A DNA stretch of 64,000 nucleotides from Flavobacterium swingsii (lineage in GTDB: Bacteria > Bacteroidota > Bacteroidia > Flavobacteriales > Flavobacteriaceae), in contig NZ_FOJT01000002.1 of the NCBI RefSeq assembly GCF_900111965.1, positions 124,001 to 188,000 of the forward strand, written 5' to 3'. The position numbers and the translations under genes were made by a program. Shown here piece by piece: positions 1-8,330 of the stretch (its first letter is position 1; every line of letters starts with the position of its first letter). The notes under the pieces are model-generated. The model saw only the letters and a list, made by a program, of their open reading frames with translations. It was not told the origin of the DNA and did no database searches.

Positions 1-1017
1 TTCAAAAAACCATCAGGAACTTCACGAGGTGTTTTAACCCAAAAAGAAACTTGGCTTTTGGTCTTGCAAAACGACGAAAAAAAGGGAATAGGTGAGTGCG
101 GAATTTTGCGTGGTTTGAGTTGCGATGATAGACCCGATTATGAAGAGAAATTGCAATGGGTTTGTACCAATATTCACTTAGGAGAAAAAGCACTTTGGGA
201 AGCTTTAATCGAGTTTCCTTCCATTCAGTTTGGAGTAGAAATGGCGTTCCGATCATTAACTTCAGAAACTCCTTTTTTGTTGTTTCCTTCGGACTTTACT
301 TTAGGCGAAAAAAGCATTCCAATTAATGGATTAATCTGGATGGGAGAGGCGCAAGATATGAAGCAACAAATCGAAGAAAAAATTGCGCAAGGTTTCAAAT
401 GTATAAAGCTTAAAATTGGCGCAATAGATTTTGATAAAGAATTAGAATTATTACATTATATTCGTCAAAATTTCACTCCAGAACAAATAGAAATTAGGGT
501 AGATGCTAACGGTGCTTTTAATGAAATTGAAGCTTTAGATAAATTAAATAAAATTACTGGTTATCAATTACATAGTATTGAACAACCAATACAAAAAAAT
601 CATACTGACAGTATGTCAGAACTGTGTAAAAACAGTAAAATTGATATCGCACTCGATGAAGAACTTATAGGTATGTTTTCTTATCAAGAAAAAGAAGAAT
701 TGTTACTTAAAATTAAGCCACAATACATCATTTTGAAACCTAGTTTTATAGGTGGTTTTCGAGGAACAAATGAGTGGATTTCGTTAGCCGAAAAACACAA
801 TATTGGTTGGTGGATTACCTCAGCTTTAGAGTCAAATATTGGACTAAATGCCATTGCTCAATTTACCTTTTTGAAGCAAAATGTGATGCCTCAAGGTTTG
901 GGTACTGGAGGTCTTTTTACGAATAATTTTGATTGTCCGTTGGAAGTAAAAAACGGACAATTGTTTTACAATCCAAACTTAAAATGGGCTGTAGGAATTG
1001 ATAATTTTTTGAAGTAA
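1..1017 (+). CDS. menC: o-succinylbenzoate synthase, 5' end missing
   Basis: Enolase-superfamily enzyme that dehydrates SHCHC to o-succinylbenzoate in menaquinone synthesis (cytoplasmic). The frame is open to base 1 and already reads a typical MenC N-terminal stretch (PSGTSRGVLT), so the true start lies left of the window; the TTG at 58 is not a start. Visible landmarks in order are the KLKIG lysine motif, the metal ligands in RVDANG, SIEQP and ALDEE, and the second catalytic lysine in ILKPS. Stop is TAA at 1015. It ends shortly before a convergent NTF2-like gene. About 338 residues are visible, close to the full family length. Identification is confident; only the first residues are missing. 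Confidence 0.9.
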   Translation, partial: FKKPSGTSRGVLTQKETWLLVLQNDEKKGIGECGILRGLSCDDRPDYEEKLQWVCTNIHLGEKALWEALIEFPSIQFGVEMAFRSLTSETPFLLFPSDFTLGEKSIPINGLIWMGEAQDMKQQIEEKIAQGFKCIKLKIGAIDFDKELELLHYIRQNFTPEQIEIRVDANGAFNEIEALDKLNKITGYQLHSIEQPIQKNHTDSMSELCKNSKIDIALDEELIGMFSYQEKEELLLKIKPQYIILKPSFIGGFRGTNEWISLAEKHNIGWWITSALESNIGLNAIAQFTFLKQNVMPQGLGTGGLFTNNFDCPLEVKNGQLFYNPNLKWAVGIDNFLK

Positions 1018-1040
1018 AAAACAATCTTTTTTAACGGAAT

Positions 1041-1511
1041 TTAAGCGTGTTTATGAATATAACTTTGAAGTGATTTTTTGGCGTTTTGTTGTACTTTTTT
1101 CTGCATAAAATTAGTCCATCCTAACAAATAACCTTTCAGTCCAAGTGCTTGTTTTGTCCATTTGAAGAAGTCAAAATGATCGGTATGTTTGATGATTAAT
1201 CCGTCTTTAAATTCAAATTTTGCATCAATAATATTTACTACTTTTCTATTGGTTTGGCTAAAAATATAGGTCGCAATCCATCTTGCAGAACCTGATTTTC
1301 CATTGGTAACAACATCATAAAATTCGATTTTTAAGTTTCCTTTACTTCTTTCTAAAAGCATTTTCCACATCGATGTGACTTCTTTTTGGTTTAACTTTCC
1401 GAAAGCTGGATCTTCAAAAATGACATCTTTATGGTAACAACTTGCCATTTCTTCTCCATTAGAATTAGCAAAAGCAGTATAGAATTTTTGTATTAAAAGA
1501 GAATTTTCCAT
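1041..1511 (-). CDS. SnoaL/NTF2-like family protein
   Basis: A 156-residue protein with the SnoaL/NTF2 fold pattern: an N-terminal helix (IQKFYTAFANSNGEEMASCY), then HKDVIFEDPAFG, and a C-terminal strand pair (FKDGLIIKHTDHFDFFKW). Members are small cone-shaped barrels that bind or isomerise small molecules; the substrate here cannot be told. No signal peptide is seen, so it is probably cytoplasmic. The ATG at 1511 is the first in frame. It lies 6 bp downstream of a small membrane-protein gene on the same strand, so the two may be cotranscribed. Function unknown beyond the fold. Confidence 0.75.
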   Translation of the reverse strand: MENSLLIQKFYTAFANSNGEEMASCYHKDVIFEDPAFGKLNQKEVTSMWKMLLERSKGNLKIEFYDVVTNGKSGSARWIATYIFSQTNRKVVNIIDAKFEFKDGLIIKHTDHFDFFKWTKQALGLKGYLLGWTNFMQKKVQQNAKKSLQSYIHKHA

Positions 1512-1517
1512 AGTTTT

Positions 1518-1754
1518 TTATTTTTTTAAACTTTTTATTAACCCTAAAAAGCTAACCATTGCCCACGTACCTTCGAGTATGACAAATGGTTTGTAATTGA
1601 TGAGCACCGATGCATAACAAGCGATAGAAGCGCCCAAAATGTTTAAGATAAAGAACAAAATGCCTTCTTTAGGAATTAGTCCAAATATATTGAGGAAATA
1701 GGCAACTAAAACAATTGAAACGCCTATTGTGCCAATGATGTCATTGTAAATCAT
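1518..1754 (-). CDS. small CBU_0592-like membrane protein
   Basis: A protein of about 78 residues with two to three hydrophobic segments: GTIGVSIVLVAYFLNIFG, then a stretch around ILFFILNILGASIACYASVL, then a Trp-containing tail. This layout resembles the CBU_0592 family of small membrane proteins, whose role is unknown. The open frame extends 14 codons further upstream (to 1796), but ATG 1754 places the start just before the first membrane segment and fits the family better. It is followed closely by the SnoaL-like gene. The family call is from pattern memory and is moderate. Confidence 0.6.
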   Translation of the reverse strand: MIYNDIIGTIGVSIVLVAYFLNIFGLIPKEGILFFILNILGASIACYASVLINYKPFVILEGTWAMVSFLGLIKSLKK

Positions 1755-2094
1755 ATTGTATGTTATTAATTTCAAAGATAAAAAACCATTCGTCAAGATA
1801 ATGGTTTGAATACTTTTTCTAATATTTGTATTATTTTTGCTATCAAGATTATTTTACTAGTCTTTTAATTTTTGTTAACGTTGTCTAACAATAAACCTAC
1901 ATGAACTTAAATTTTGCAAAAGGCAGCTAGATAGAATAGTTTCAAAACATCTAAAATTTAAAGGGTTTATTTGTATAGTTTGTATAATTTCTACTATTGC
2001 CAAATTTACTAAAAAATTATCATATTCAGATTTATTTTCATATTATTGCATGATAATACAAAAAAATACGAAAAAAAACCTAAAAAAACCAAAA
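1755..2094. other. intergenic region between divergent genes
   Basis: A 340-bp AT-rich gap between the small membrane-protein gene (minus) and the M4 protease (plus). A TATTTTTG sequence at 1832-1839 fits the TAnnTTTG -7 consensus but lies about 255 bp before the protease ATG and has no well-spaced -33 partner. I see no RNA gene, no convincing hairpin and no other open frame. Confidence 0.4.
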
Positions 2095-5000
2095 ATGAAA
2101 AACAATTACATATTATCGTTGTCGTTAATTACATTGTTTTCATTAGGTGTTTTTGCTCAAGACAGCAAAATTAATCCTGGTGAGGCACATCAAAAAACAA
2201 TAAAATTAGAAAAGGCAACTTCAAAAAAAGAAGCTCTTTCTGAATTTGGTAAAAAGTATAATTTAGATGAAAATAATACTTTTGAAGCAAAAAAAGAAAC
2301 TTCTGATATTTCAGGAATGACACACCAACGTAATCAACAATACTATAAAGGTATAAAAGTTGAGTTTGGTACAGCAATTACACACGCTCGTGATGGTCAA
2401 GTTGAAACTGTAAATGGAGAGTTATATGAAGTTAAGAATTTAAATATAAATCCTGCATTATCTGCCGAAAGTTGTTTCCTAAAAGCAATTTATTATTTAC
2501 CATCATCAAAATATGTATGGGAAGATGCTTCAGAAGCAGCAGCAATGGATTATAAAAAGCCAACAGGTGAGTTGATTATTTTGCCATTAATTGAAACAGG
2601 TGAAGTAAAATTAGCTTATAAATTTGATATTTTCTCTTCTACACCTATAGCTAGAGAAGAAGTATTTGTAGATGCTAATACTGGGGCACTTTTATACAGA
2701 AATCCGATAATTAAACATGCGGATCGTTTGATTTCTCAAGCAGAGAATGAAGCCATTGCAAAACATGTCGAAAAAGTTGTAACAGAATCTAATGCTGTCG
2801 ATGTTTCAAAAGCTATATTAGTAACAGGAAGCGCAGCAACAAGATATAGTGGTACACAAAGTATAGAAACTACTTTTGATGCTGGTACTTCAAAATATGT
2901 TTTGAATGATATGACAAGAGGTAATGGTATTATGACTTACAATAGTGAAAATACAGATAGTACTGCTGCAAATACTAATTTTACAGATACAGACAATAAC
3001 TGGAACGATGGTAATTACGTTAGTGGCCATGCTAGTAAAGACAATGCAGCATTAGATGCACACTGGGGCGCAATGAAAACTTATGATTTCTGGAAAAATA
3101 TCATGGGAAGAAACAGTTTTGATGACAATAATGCTCGAATTAATAGTTATGTTCACTTTAATACAACATCAGGAGGAGCAGGTTGGGATAATGCACAATG
3201 GACAGGTTCTATAATGAGATATGGAGACGGAAGTTCATTTAATGTATTAACTTCTGTAGATGTTATTGGTCACGAGATTGGACACGCTGTTTGTCAATAT
3301 ACTGCTGGTTTGGCTTATCGTAATCAATCTGGTGCTATGAATGAAGGCTTCTCGGATATTTGGGGAGCATGTATCGAACAATATGCAAAATTCGGAAACT
3401 TAAATGCAGGAACAGATACAGCATCTCCTGGAACTTTAGGGGTTTGGAAAATAGGTGAGCAATTAGCCGCAAGTCCTTTGCGTTCTATGAGTTATCCTTT
3501 AACTAGAGGAAATGCCGATACTTTTTTAGGAACATCTTATAAAGATACTCAAGATGATACTGGTATTACTCCAGCATGTACAACGCCTGGTCAAAACACG
3601 AACGATTGGTGTGGTGTGCATAGCAATAGTGGTGTTTTAAACCACTGGTTTTATATTGTTACTGCTGGAAAGTCGGGAACAAATAATGCAAATGCAGCAA
3701 ATGGCGGTCCTGATGCTTATGTTGTAGCAGGAATAGGTATGACAAAATCTTCTCAAATTGCTTATTATACTGAGCGTGATTATTTAACTGCTAATTCTAC
3801 ATTTGTAGATGCTCGTAATGGTAGTATTGCAGTAGCAAGTAGTCTTTATTGTGCAACAAGTCCTGAAGTTCAGGCGGTAACTAAAGCTTGGTTTGCTGTA
3901 AATGTAGGTGCTGATTATGTTGGTCTTGCAAATGATGTTGCTCTAAAAACATTAACAACAACTTCAAGTATAGCTTGTGGTGCAGCATATTCTACTTCAA
4001 TTGTTTTTGAAAATGCAGGTACGGCTAACATTGCTTCGGTTTCTATTTCTTACACGATAGATGGAGGTGCACCAACAAACCAAACTTGGAACGGAACTTT
4101 AGCAAATTGTTCTACACAAGTATATCCATTAACTATTTCTGGTTTGGCTCGTGGAACACACACTTTAAGTGTATCAACTAATATTACTGGTGATGGAAAT
4201 GCAACAAACAATACTAAAACTTCAATAATTATTGTAAATGATAACGGAACAGTTAATACAGTTAATACATTCAATAATACAAGTGACGTTTTAGTATCTA
4301 TAGATTCAAGTGGTAAAACAAATTCTGTTTGGCAAAGAGGAACCGTTAACAAAACACCTCTTACATCTGCTGCGACTGGAAATTCAGCGGGGTATGCGAC
4401 TAAATTAGTTGGTAATTATCCAGATGCAACAACTTCTTATTTAGTTTCTCAATGTTATAACTTGGCTAATATGTCAAATCCTAACGTGAATTTTGACATG
4501 GCTTTTGATTTAGAATCCAATTGGGATATTATTTACTTTGAATATTCAACAAATTCAGGCGCAAATTGGAATGTTTTAGGAACTTCAGCTGATGCAAATT
4601 GGTATAATAGTTCAAGATTGCCTGATGGAGCAGATTGTTTCAATTGTATTGGTAAACAATGGACAGGTCTTTATGCTACTGCTCCAGTAGGAGGAACGGG
4701 TGCTAATGGTAATAAACGTAATTATTCTCATAGTTTGACTCCGTTTGGTTTTGGTGGTATCACACCAGCGTCTGATATTATTTTCAGATTCACGTTTGTT
4801 TCTGATGATTCCTCAAATAATACAGGAGTTTTTATTGACAACTTTGTAGTACAAGGTGTATTATCTACTCAAGAAAATGAGTTTGAAAGCTTCGGTGTTT
4901 ATCCAAACCCATCAAACGGATTGGTGAATGTAGTTTTATCTACTTCGGAAAAAGTAAATATTACTTTACATGATTTAAGAGGTCGTTCTATATATAATGA

Positions 5001-5127
5001 AACATTTTCAAGCAATGGTTCGGTATTTAACAAAGAACTTAATTTTAATAATCTTTCTTCAGGGATTTATATGCTAAACGTAGAAAGTGCTGGTAAAAAA
5101 GCTTCTAAGAAAATTATCATCAACTAA
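2095..5127 (+). CDS. secreted M4 (thermolysin-like) metalloprotease with T9SS sorting domain
   Basis: Zinc endopeptidase, secreted. I chose ATG 2095 because it begins a standard signal peptide (MKNNYILSLSLITLF, ending at VFAQ); the upstream frame start at 2050 would add a Lys-rich leader. Order: signal peptide, FTP/PepSY-like propeptide to about residue 210, then the M4 catalytic core with HEIGH at 393-397, the third zinc ligand Glu417 in NEGFSD, and the catalytic His509 in GVHSNSG. A CARDB-like beta domain follows near 620-710, then a large beta region, and finally a type A T9SS sorting domain (starting near VYPNPSNG, ending KKIIIN). At about 1010 residues it is longer than thermolysin because of the C-terminal domains. 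Likely an exoenzyme for protein degradation. It stands alone and ends in a strong terminator. Confidence 0.95.
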   Translation: MKNNYILSLSLITLFSLGVFAQDSKINPGEAHQKTIKLEKATSKKEALSEFGKKYNLDENNTFEAKKETSDISGMTHQRNQQYYKGIKVEFGTAITHARDGQVETVNGELYEVKNLNINPALSAESCFLKAIYYLPSSKYVWEDASEAAAMDYKKPTGELIILPLIETGEVKLAYKFDIFSSTPIAREEVFVDANTGALLYRNPIIKHADRLISQAENEAIAKHVEKVVTESNAVDVSKAILVTGSAATRYSGTQSIETTFDAGTSKYVLNDMTRGNGIMTYNSENTDSTAANTNFTDTDNNWNDGNYVSGHASKDNAALDAHWGAMKTYDFWKNIMGRNSFDDNNARINSYVHFNTTSGGAGWDNAQWTGSIMRYGDGSSFNVLTSVDVIGHEIGHAVCQYTAGLAYRNQSGAMNEGFSDIWGACIEQYAKFGNLNAGTDTASPGTLGVWKIGEQLAASPLRSMSYPLTRGNADTFLGTSYKDTQDDTGITPACTTPGQNTNDWCGVHSNSGVLNHWFYIVTAGKSGTNNANAANGGPDAYVVAGIGMTKSSQIAYYTERDYLTANSTFVDARNGSIAVASSLYCATSPEVQAVTKAWFAVNVGADYVGLANDVALKTLTTTSSIACGAAYSTSIVFENAGTANIASVSISYTIDGGAPTNQTWNGTLANCSTQVYPLTISGLARGTHTLSVSTNITGDGNATNNTKTSIIIVNDNGTVNTVNTFNNTSDVLVSIDSSGKTNSVWQRGTVNKTPLTSAATGNSAGYATKLVGNYPDATTSYLVSQCYNLANMSNPNVNFDMAFDLESNWDIIYFEYSTNSGANWNVLGTSADANWYNSSRLPDGADCFNCIGKQWTGLYATAPVGGTGANGNKRNYSHSLTPFGFGGITPASDIIFRFTFVSDDSSNNTGVFIDNFVVQGVLSTQENEFESFGVYPNPSNGLVNVVLSTSEKVNITLHDLRGRSIYNETFSSNGSVFNKELNFNNLSSGIYMLNVESAGKKASKKIIIN

Positions 5128-5144
5128 TCCTTGATGTTTTAAAT

Positions 5145-5184
5145 AAAAAAGCCTTCTTGTTGAAAAACAAGAAGGCTTTTTTTT
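5145..5184 (+). terminator. Rho-independent terminator after the M4 protease
   Basis: Perfect hairpin with arms GCCTTCTTGTT and AACAAGAAGGC around GAAA, flanked by A6 on the left and T8 on the right. It lies 17 bp after the protease stop codon. Confidence 0.9.
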
Positions 5185-5211
5185 ACATTAATCATACAAC
5201 AATTAAAAAAT

Positions 5212-5250
5212 AAAAATCCGAAATTCTTATTTACTAAGAATTTCGGATTT
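5212..5250 (-). terminator. terminator of ssrA
   Basis: Hairpin with arms AATCCGAAATTCTTA and TAAGAATTTCGGATT around TTTAC, just 3' of ssrA on the minus strand and followed there by a T-rich run. It faces the protease terminator. Confidence 0.85.
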
Positions 5251-5256
5251 ATTTTG

Positions 5257-5650
5257 TGGAGTCGCCGAGAATCGAACTCGGGTCCAAACAAGCAACTAAA
5301 GAGCTTTCTACATGTTTATTTCTCGATTGGATTTTCGACCGTGTGCTATGCCAAGAACAGCAACACAAAGCTTATCTTCTTAGTTTCAAAACAGTCCCGA
5401 AGCTTAACTATTTCTAGGTTTAAATTTACGATTCACCTTTATCGAACGCTATAAACCAGAGCTTTCGAGGTAAATCCTGCTCTCCTACCTTGTAGGAGCG
5501 GGGCTAATCTTACTATGATTCAGATTATGCAGCAAGAGCGTAGTTTCCTTCGCCGTGTAAGTGTTTTGGAGCCTTTTATTTACGAGAATTACTCCAGTTC
5601 TCCACATGCTTACAATTCAATTCGACTTGCTGTCAAAACCAGTCGACCCC
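5257..5650 (-). ncRNA. ssrA: tmRNA (ssrA)
   Basis: Transfer-messenger RNA that rescues stalled ribosomes. The 5' end (GGGGTCGACTGG) and 3' end (TTCGATTCTCGGCGACTCCA) form the alanine-type acceptor stem GGGGUCG/CGACUCC, with a T-arm carrying GGUUCGAUUC. The genomic 3' end stops at the discriminator A, so CCA is not encoded in full. The tag frame at 5525-5554 reads GEGNYALAA then TAA, ending in the usual ALAA degron. Length of about 394 nt fits the family. The AT-rich pseudoknots were not modelled. Confidence 0.95.
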
Positions 5651-5661
5651 ATTTTGGTTTG

Positions 5662-5669
5662 CAAAAGTA
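5662..5669 (-). promoter_or_regulatory. -7 element of ssrA
   Basis: TACTTTTG on the minus strand matches TAnnTTTG and lies 11 bp before the mature 5' end of tmRNA, which leaves room for a short precursor leader. No clear TTTG -33 box at the ideal distance. Confidence 0.5.
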
Positions 5670-5687
5670 ATCAATTTACATCAAATA

Positions 5688-6896
5688 TTATTCCAAACCT
5701 TCTTCTTTACTTTTTATTTCGAATGGATAATCGCCAAATAAGCTAGAAAGTAATTTTAATTTATAAGTACATCTCGTGTATTTGTTTGATATGCAGATTA
5801 ATGTGGCTTTTTCGTCTTTCAATTTTATATAAGCCGCAGTGCTTCCGTGCCACCAACCATTGTGATAAAACATTTTTTTGCCATCTTCCCATTCTAACAT
5901 TCTAATTCCTAAGCCATAGTTTCTAGTACCTTTGCTTTCGTAACTATAACCTTTATAAACTTCGGCTAACAGTTTTTTATTTAGAAAACTGTTATTGTAA
6001 GTTGCCATGTCAAATTTAAGTAAATCTCTTGGTGTCGAATAGATATTTTTATCTCCATAAATTCCATCGAGATAATTATAAGCATACTTAATTTTGTTCC
6101 CTTTGTAGGATTGACTGTTGTTTTTAGTTCCTTTTTTATAATCGAAAACAAAAGTATTTTTCATTCCTAATGGCTCGAATATCAATTTTTTCATGGCAGT
6201 TCGATAATCCATTTTGGTAATTTTTTCGATGATCAAAGCCAAAAAAGCATAATTTGTGTTGCAATAAGCAAAATGAGTATCTGTTTTATACTCTAAATTA
6301 ACATTATTTTTATTTATAACAGGAATTAAATCTTTATTTTGTAACGTATCTTTCTGATTCCAAATGATTTTTTTATCGGTAAAATAGCTGTAATTACGCA
6401 ATCCGCTTCTATGATTTAATAATGTTCTAATGGTAATTTCTGGATAAGGAAAATCATCAAGAATGGTATTCACTTTTTGATCTAAAGTTATTTTTTTTGA
6501 ATCGATAAGCAAAAAAATAGCATTTGCCGTAAGCACTTTACTTAACGATGCAATATGAAGTGGTGTTTCGGAAGAAATAGCTTTCTTTTCTTCAAAATTT
6601 GACATACCACGGTAATTTTCATAAATTATGTGACCGTTTTTTGCTACAAGAATACTTCCTGAAAAATCATTTGGAATGTATTTTTTGTTATAAAAATTTT
6701 CAATAGTTTGCTGTAATCTTTTCTTTTCCGAAGATTTTAAATCTGGCAAATTATTCTCATAAGGTTGCATTGTATATACAGAGCCAACTTTAGTTTCTTC
6801 TTTCTTTTTTAATGCTTTTTTCTTCTCAGTACATGAAAAACAGATAGTTATAATTGTAAAAAGTAAGAGAAGTTTTATATTTATTTTGAATGTCAT
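5688..6896 (-). CDS. beta-lactamase-family serine hydrolase, lipoprotein
   Basis: Class C beta-lactamase/penicillin-binding fold (Pfam Beta-lactamase), probably a D-aminopeptidase or esterase rather than a resistance enzyme. ATG 6896 was chosen because it starts directly at the lipoprotein signal peptide (ITICFSC, lipidated Cys22); the frame start at 6917 adds only seven residues. The catalytic SxxK is S117-L-S-K120, the YxN-type motif is YCNTNYAF, and a C-terminal HNGWWHGS segment matches the HxG motif. The product is likely anchored in the outer or inner membrane, facing the periplasm. It is transcribed toward ssrA and separated from the next gene by a divergent promoter region. Confidence 0.85.
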   Translation of the reverse strand: MTFKINIKLLLLFTIITICFSCTEKKKALKKKEETKVGSVYTMQPYENNLPDLKSSEKKRLQQTIENFYNKKYIPNDFSGSILVAKNGHIIYENYRGMSNFEEKKAISSETPLHIASLSKVLTANAIFLLIDSKKITLDQKVNTILDDFPYPEITIRTLLNHRSGLRNYSYFTDKKIIWNQKDTLQNKDLIPVINKNNVNLEYKTDTHFAYCNTNYAFLALIIEKITKMDYRTAMKKLIFEPLGMKNTFVFDYKKGTKNNSQSYKGNKIKYAYNYLDGIYGDKNIYSTPRDLLKFDMATYNNSFLNKKLLAEVYKGYSYESKGTRNYGLGIRMLEWEDGKKMFYHNGWWHGSTAAYIKLKDEKATLICISNKYTRCTYKLKLLSSLFGDYPFEIKSKEEGLE

Positions 6897-6969
6897 TTTT
6901 ACTTGGATATAAAACAAATATAAATAAAGAAATGAGGAATCAAAATAGGTTTTTAAACAATTATTTTCA

Positions 6970-7000
6970 TTTGTTTCGAGTTACTATTAAGTTATATTTG
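6970..7000 (+). promoter_or_regulatory. promoter of the saccharopine/alanine dehydrogenase-like gene
   Basis: A TTTG at 6970-6973 and TATATTTG at 6993-7000 are spaced by 19 bp, an exact match to the Bacteroidota consensus TTTG-N19-TAnnTTTG. The start codon is 57 bp downstream. Confidence 0.75.
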
Positions 7001-7056
7001 CATCAAATTTTAAAATAATTAATTCCTAATTATTTTAAAAATAAAATAGATTTACA

Positions 7057-8259
7057 ATGAAATTTGGACTTATAAAAGAAAGAAAAAATCCGCCAGACAG
7101 ACGCGTTGTTTTTACACCTGAAGAATTGGTAAAATTAAAACAACAATTTCCGTTAGCTGAAATAAAAGTAGAATCCTCAGATATTCGTGTTTTTAATGAT
7201 GAACAATATAGCGAATTAGGTTTCGATGTTACAACTGATGTTTCTGATTGTGATGTCTTAATTGGAGTTAAAGAAGTTCCAGTTGATGCATTAATACCAA
7301 ATAAAAAATACTTTTTCTTTTCTCATACTATCAAAAAACAGCCTTATAACAGGAAATTATTACTAGCTTGTTTAGAAAAAAACATCGAATTATACGATCA
7401 CGAAACAATAGTCGATGCAAAAAATCATCGTCTAATAGGTTTTGGTCGTTATGCAGGAATTGTTGGTGCTTACAACGGAATTCGTGCCTTCGGAATGAAG
7501 TTTGAATTATTTAATTTAGCGAAAGCCGAAACACTAAAAGACAAAAATGCATTGGTAGAACGTTTGCAAAGAATGGTTTTGCCAAACATAAAAATTGTAC
7601 TTACAGGTCACGGAAAAGTAGGGCTTGGCGCCAAAGAAATGCTCGATGCGATGAAGCTTAAAGAAGTTTCTATCGAAGATTATTTGACTAAAAATTACGA
7701 CAGACCTGTTTATACTCACATCGATTTAGAAGATTATAATAAAAGAATAGACGGAAAACCTTTCGATAAACAAGATTTTTATAGTAATCCGCAATTGTAT
7801 ACTTCAAATTTTGAACGATTTACAAAAGTATCGGATATTTTTATGGCAGGACATTTTTACGGAAATGGAGCACCAGTAATTTTATCTAAAGAAATGTTAA
7901 ATGCGGCAGATAATAAGATAAAAGTAGTTGCCGATATTTCTTGCGATGTAGATGGTCCAGTGGCTTGTACACTAAAAGCATCAACTATTGCTCAACCATT
8001 TTTTGGGTATTATCCGTCGGAACACAAAGAAGTCGATTTTATGCATCCAGGTGCAATAGTAGTCATGTCCGTAGATAATTTGCCTTGCGAATTGCCTAAA
8101 GATGCTAGTGAAGGTTTTGGTGAAATGTTTTTAGAACACGTCATTCCAGCTTTTTATAATAATGATAAAGATGGAATTTTGCAAAGAGCAAAAATTACCG
8201 AAAATGGTAAACTCACCGAAAGATTTACCTATTTACAAGATTATGTAGATGGAAAATAA
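7057..8259 (+). CDS. saccharopine dehydrogenase/alanine dehydrogenase-like NAD(P)-dependent oxidoreductase
   Basis: A 400-residue cytoplasmic protein of the AlaDH/PNT superfamily, close to the fungal Lys1 type. The N-terminal substrate lobe has the characteristic IKERKNPPDRRVVFTPEE start and the FFFSHTIKKQPYN segment. The nucleotide-binding lobe follows, with IKIVLTGHGKVGLGAKEML as the dinucleotide turn near 177-195 and ISCDVDGP later. Bacterial members of this subgroup are annotated only as oxidoreductases. Reductive amination or deamination of an amino acid such as lysine/2-oxoglutarate is plausible, but the substrate is not shown by the sequence. Single-gene unit with its own promoter and terminator. 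Confidence 0.8.
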   Translation: MKFGLIKERKNPPDRRVVFTPEELVKLKQQFPLAEIKVESSDIRVFNDEQYSELGFDVTTDVSDCDVLIGVKEVPVDALIPNKKYFFFSHTIKKQPYNRKLLLACLEKNIELYDHETIVDAKNHRLIGFGRYAGIVGAYNGIRAFGMKFELFNLAKAETLKDKNALVERLQRMVLPNIKIVLTGHGKVGLGAKEMLDAMKLKEVSIEDYLTKNYDRPVYTHIDLEDYNKRIDGKPFDKQDFYSNPQLYTSNFERFTKVSDIFMAGHFYGNGAPVILSKEMLNAADNKIKVVADISCDVDGPVACTLKASTIAQPFFGYYPSEHKEVDFMHPGAIVVMSVDNLPCELPKDASEGFGEMFLEHVIPAFYNNDKDGILQRAKITENGKLTERFTYLQDYVDGK

Positions 8260-8264
8260 AATGA

Positions 8265-8292
8265 AAGTCTCGATTTTGTCGGGACTTTTTTA
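8265..8292 (+). terminator. terminator after the oxidoreductase
   Basis: Hairpin AAGTCTCGA / TCGGGACTT (one G-T pair) around TTTTG, followed by T5. Begins 5 bp after the stop codon. Confidence 0.8.
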
Positions 8293-8330
8293 TTTTGTTA
8301 CTTTACTATTCACTAAAATTATTTCTTGAA

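Noticed and set aside
4050-4352. 100-codon minus-strand frame in the M4 protease gene
   Set aside because: Lies opposite the CARDB-like region; no start signal and no independent similarity.
5254-5746. Open frames on the plus strand of 60-66 codons over the ssrA gene
   Set aside because: They lie antisense to tmRNA, whose conserved ends and tag frame explain the sequence.
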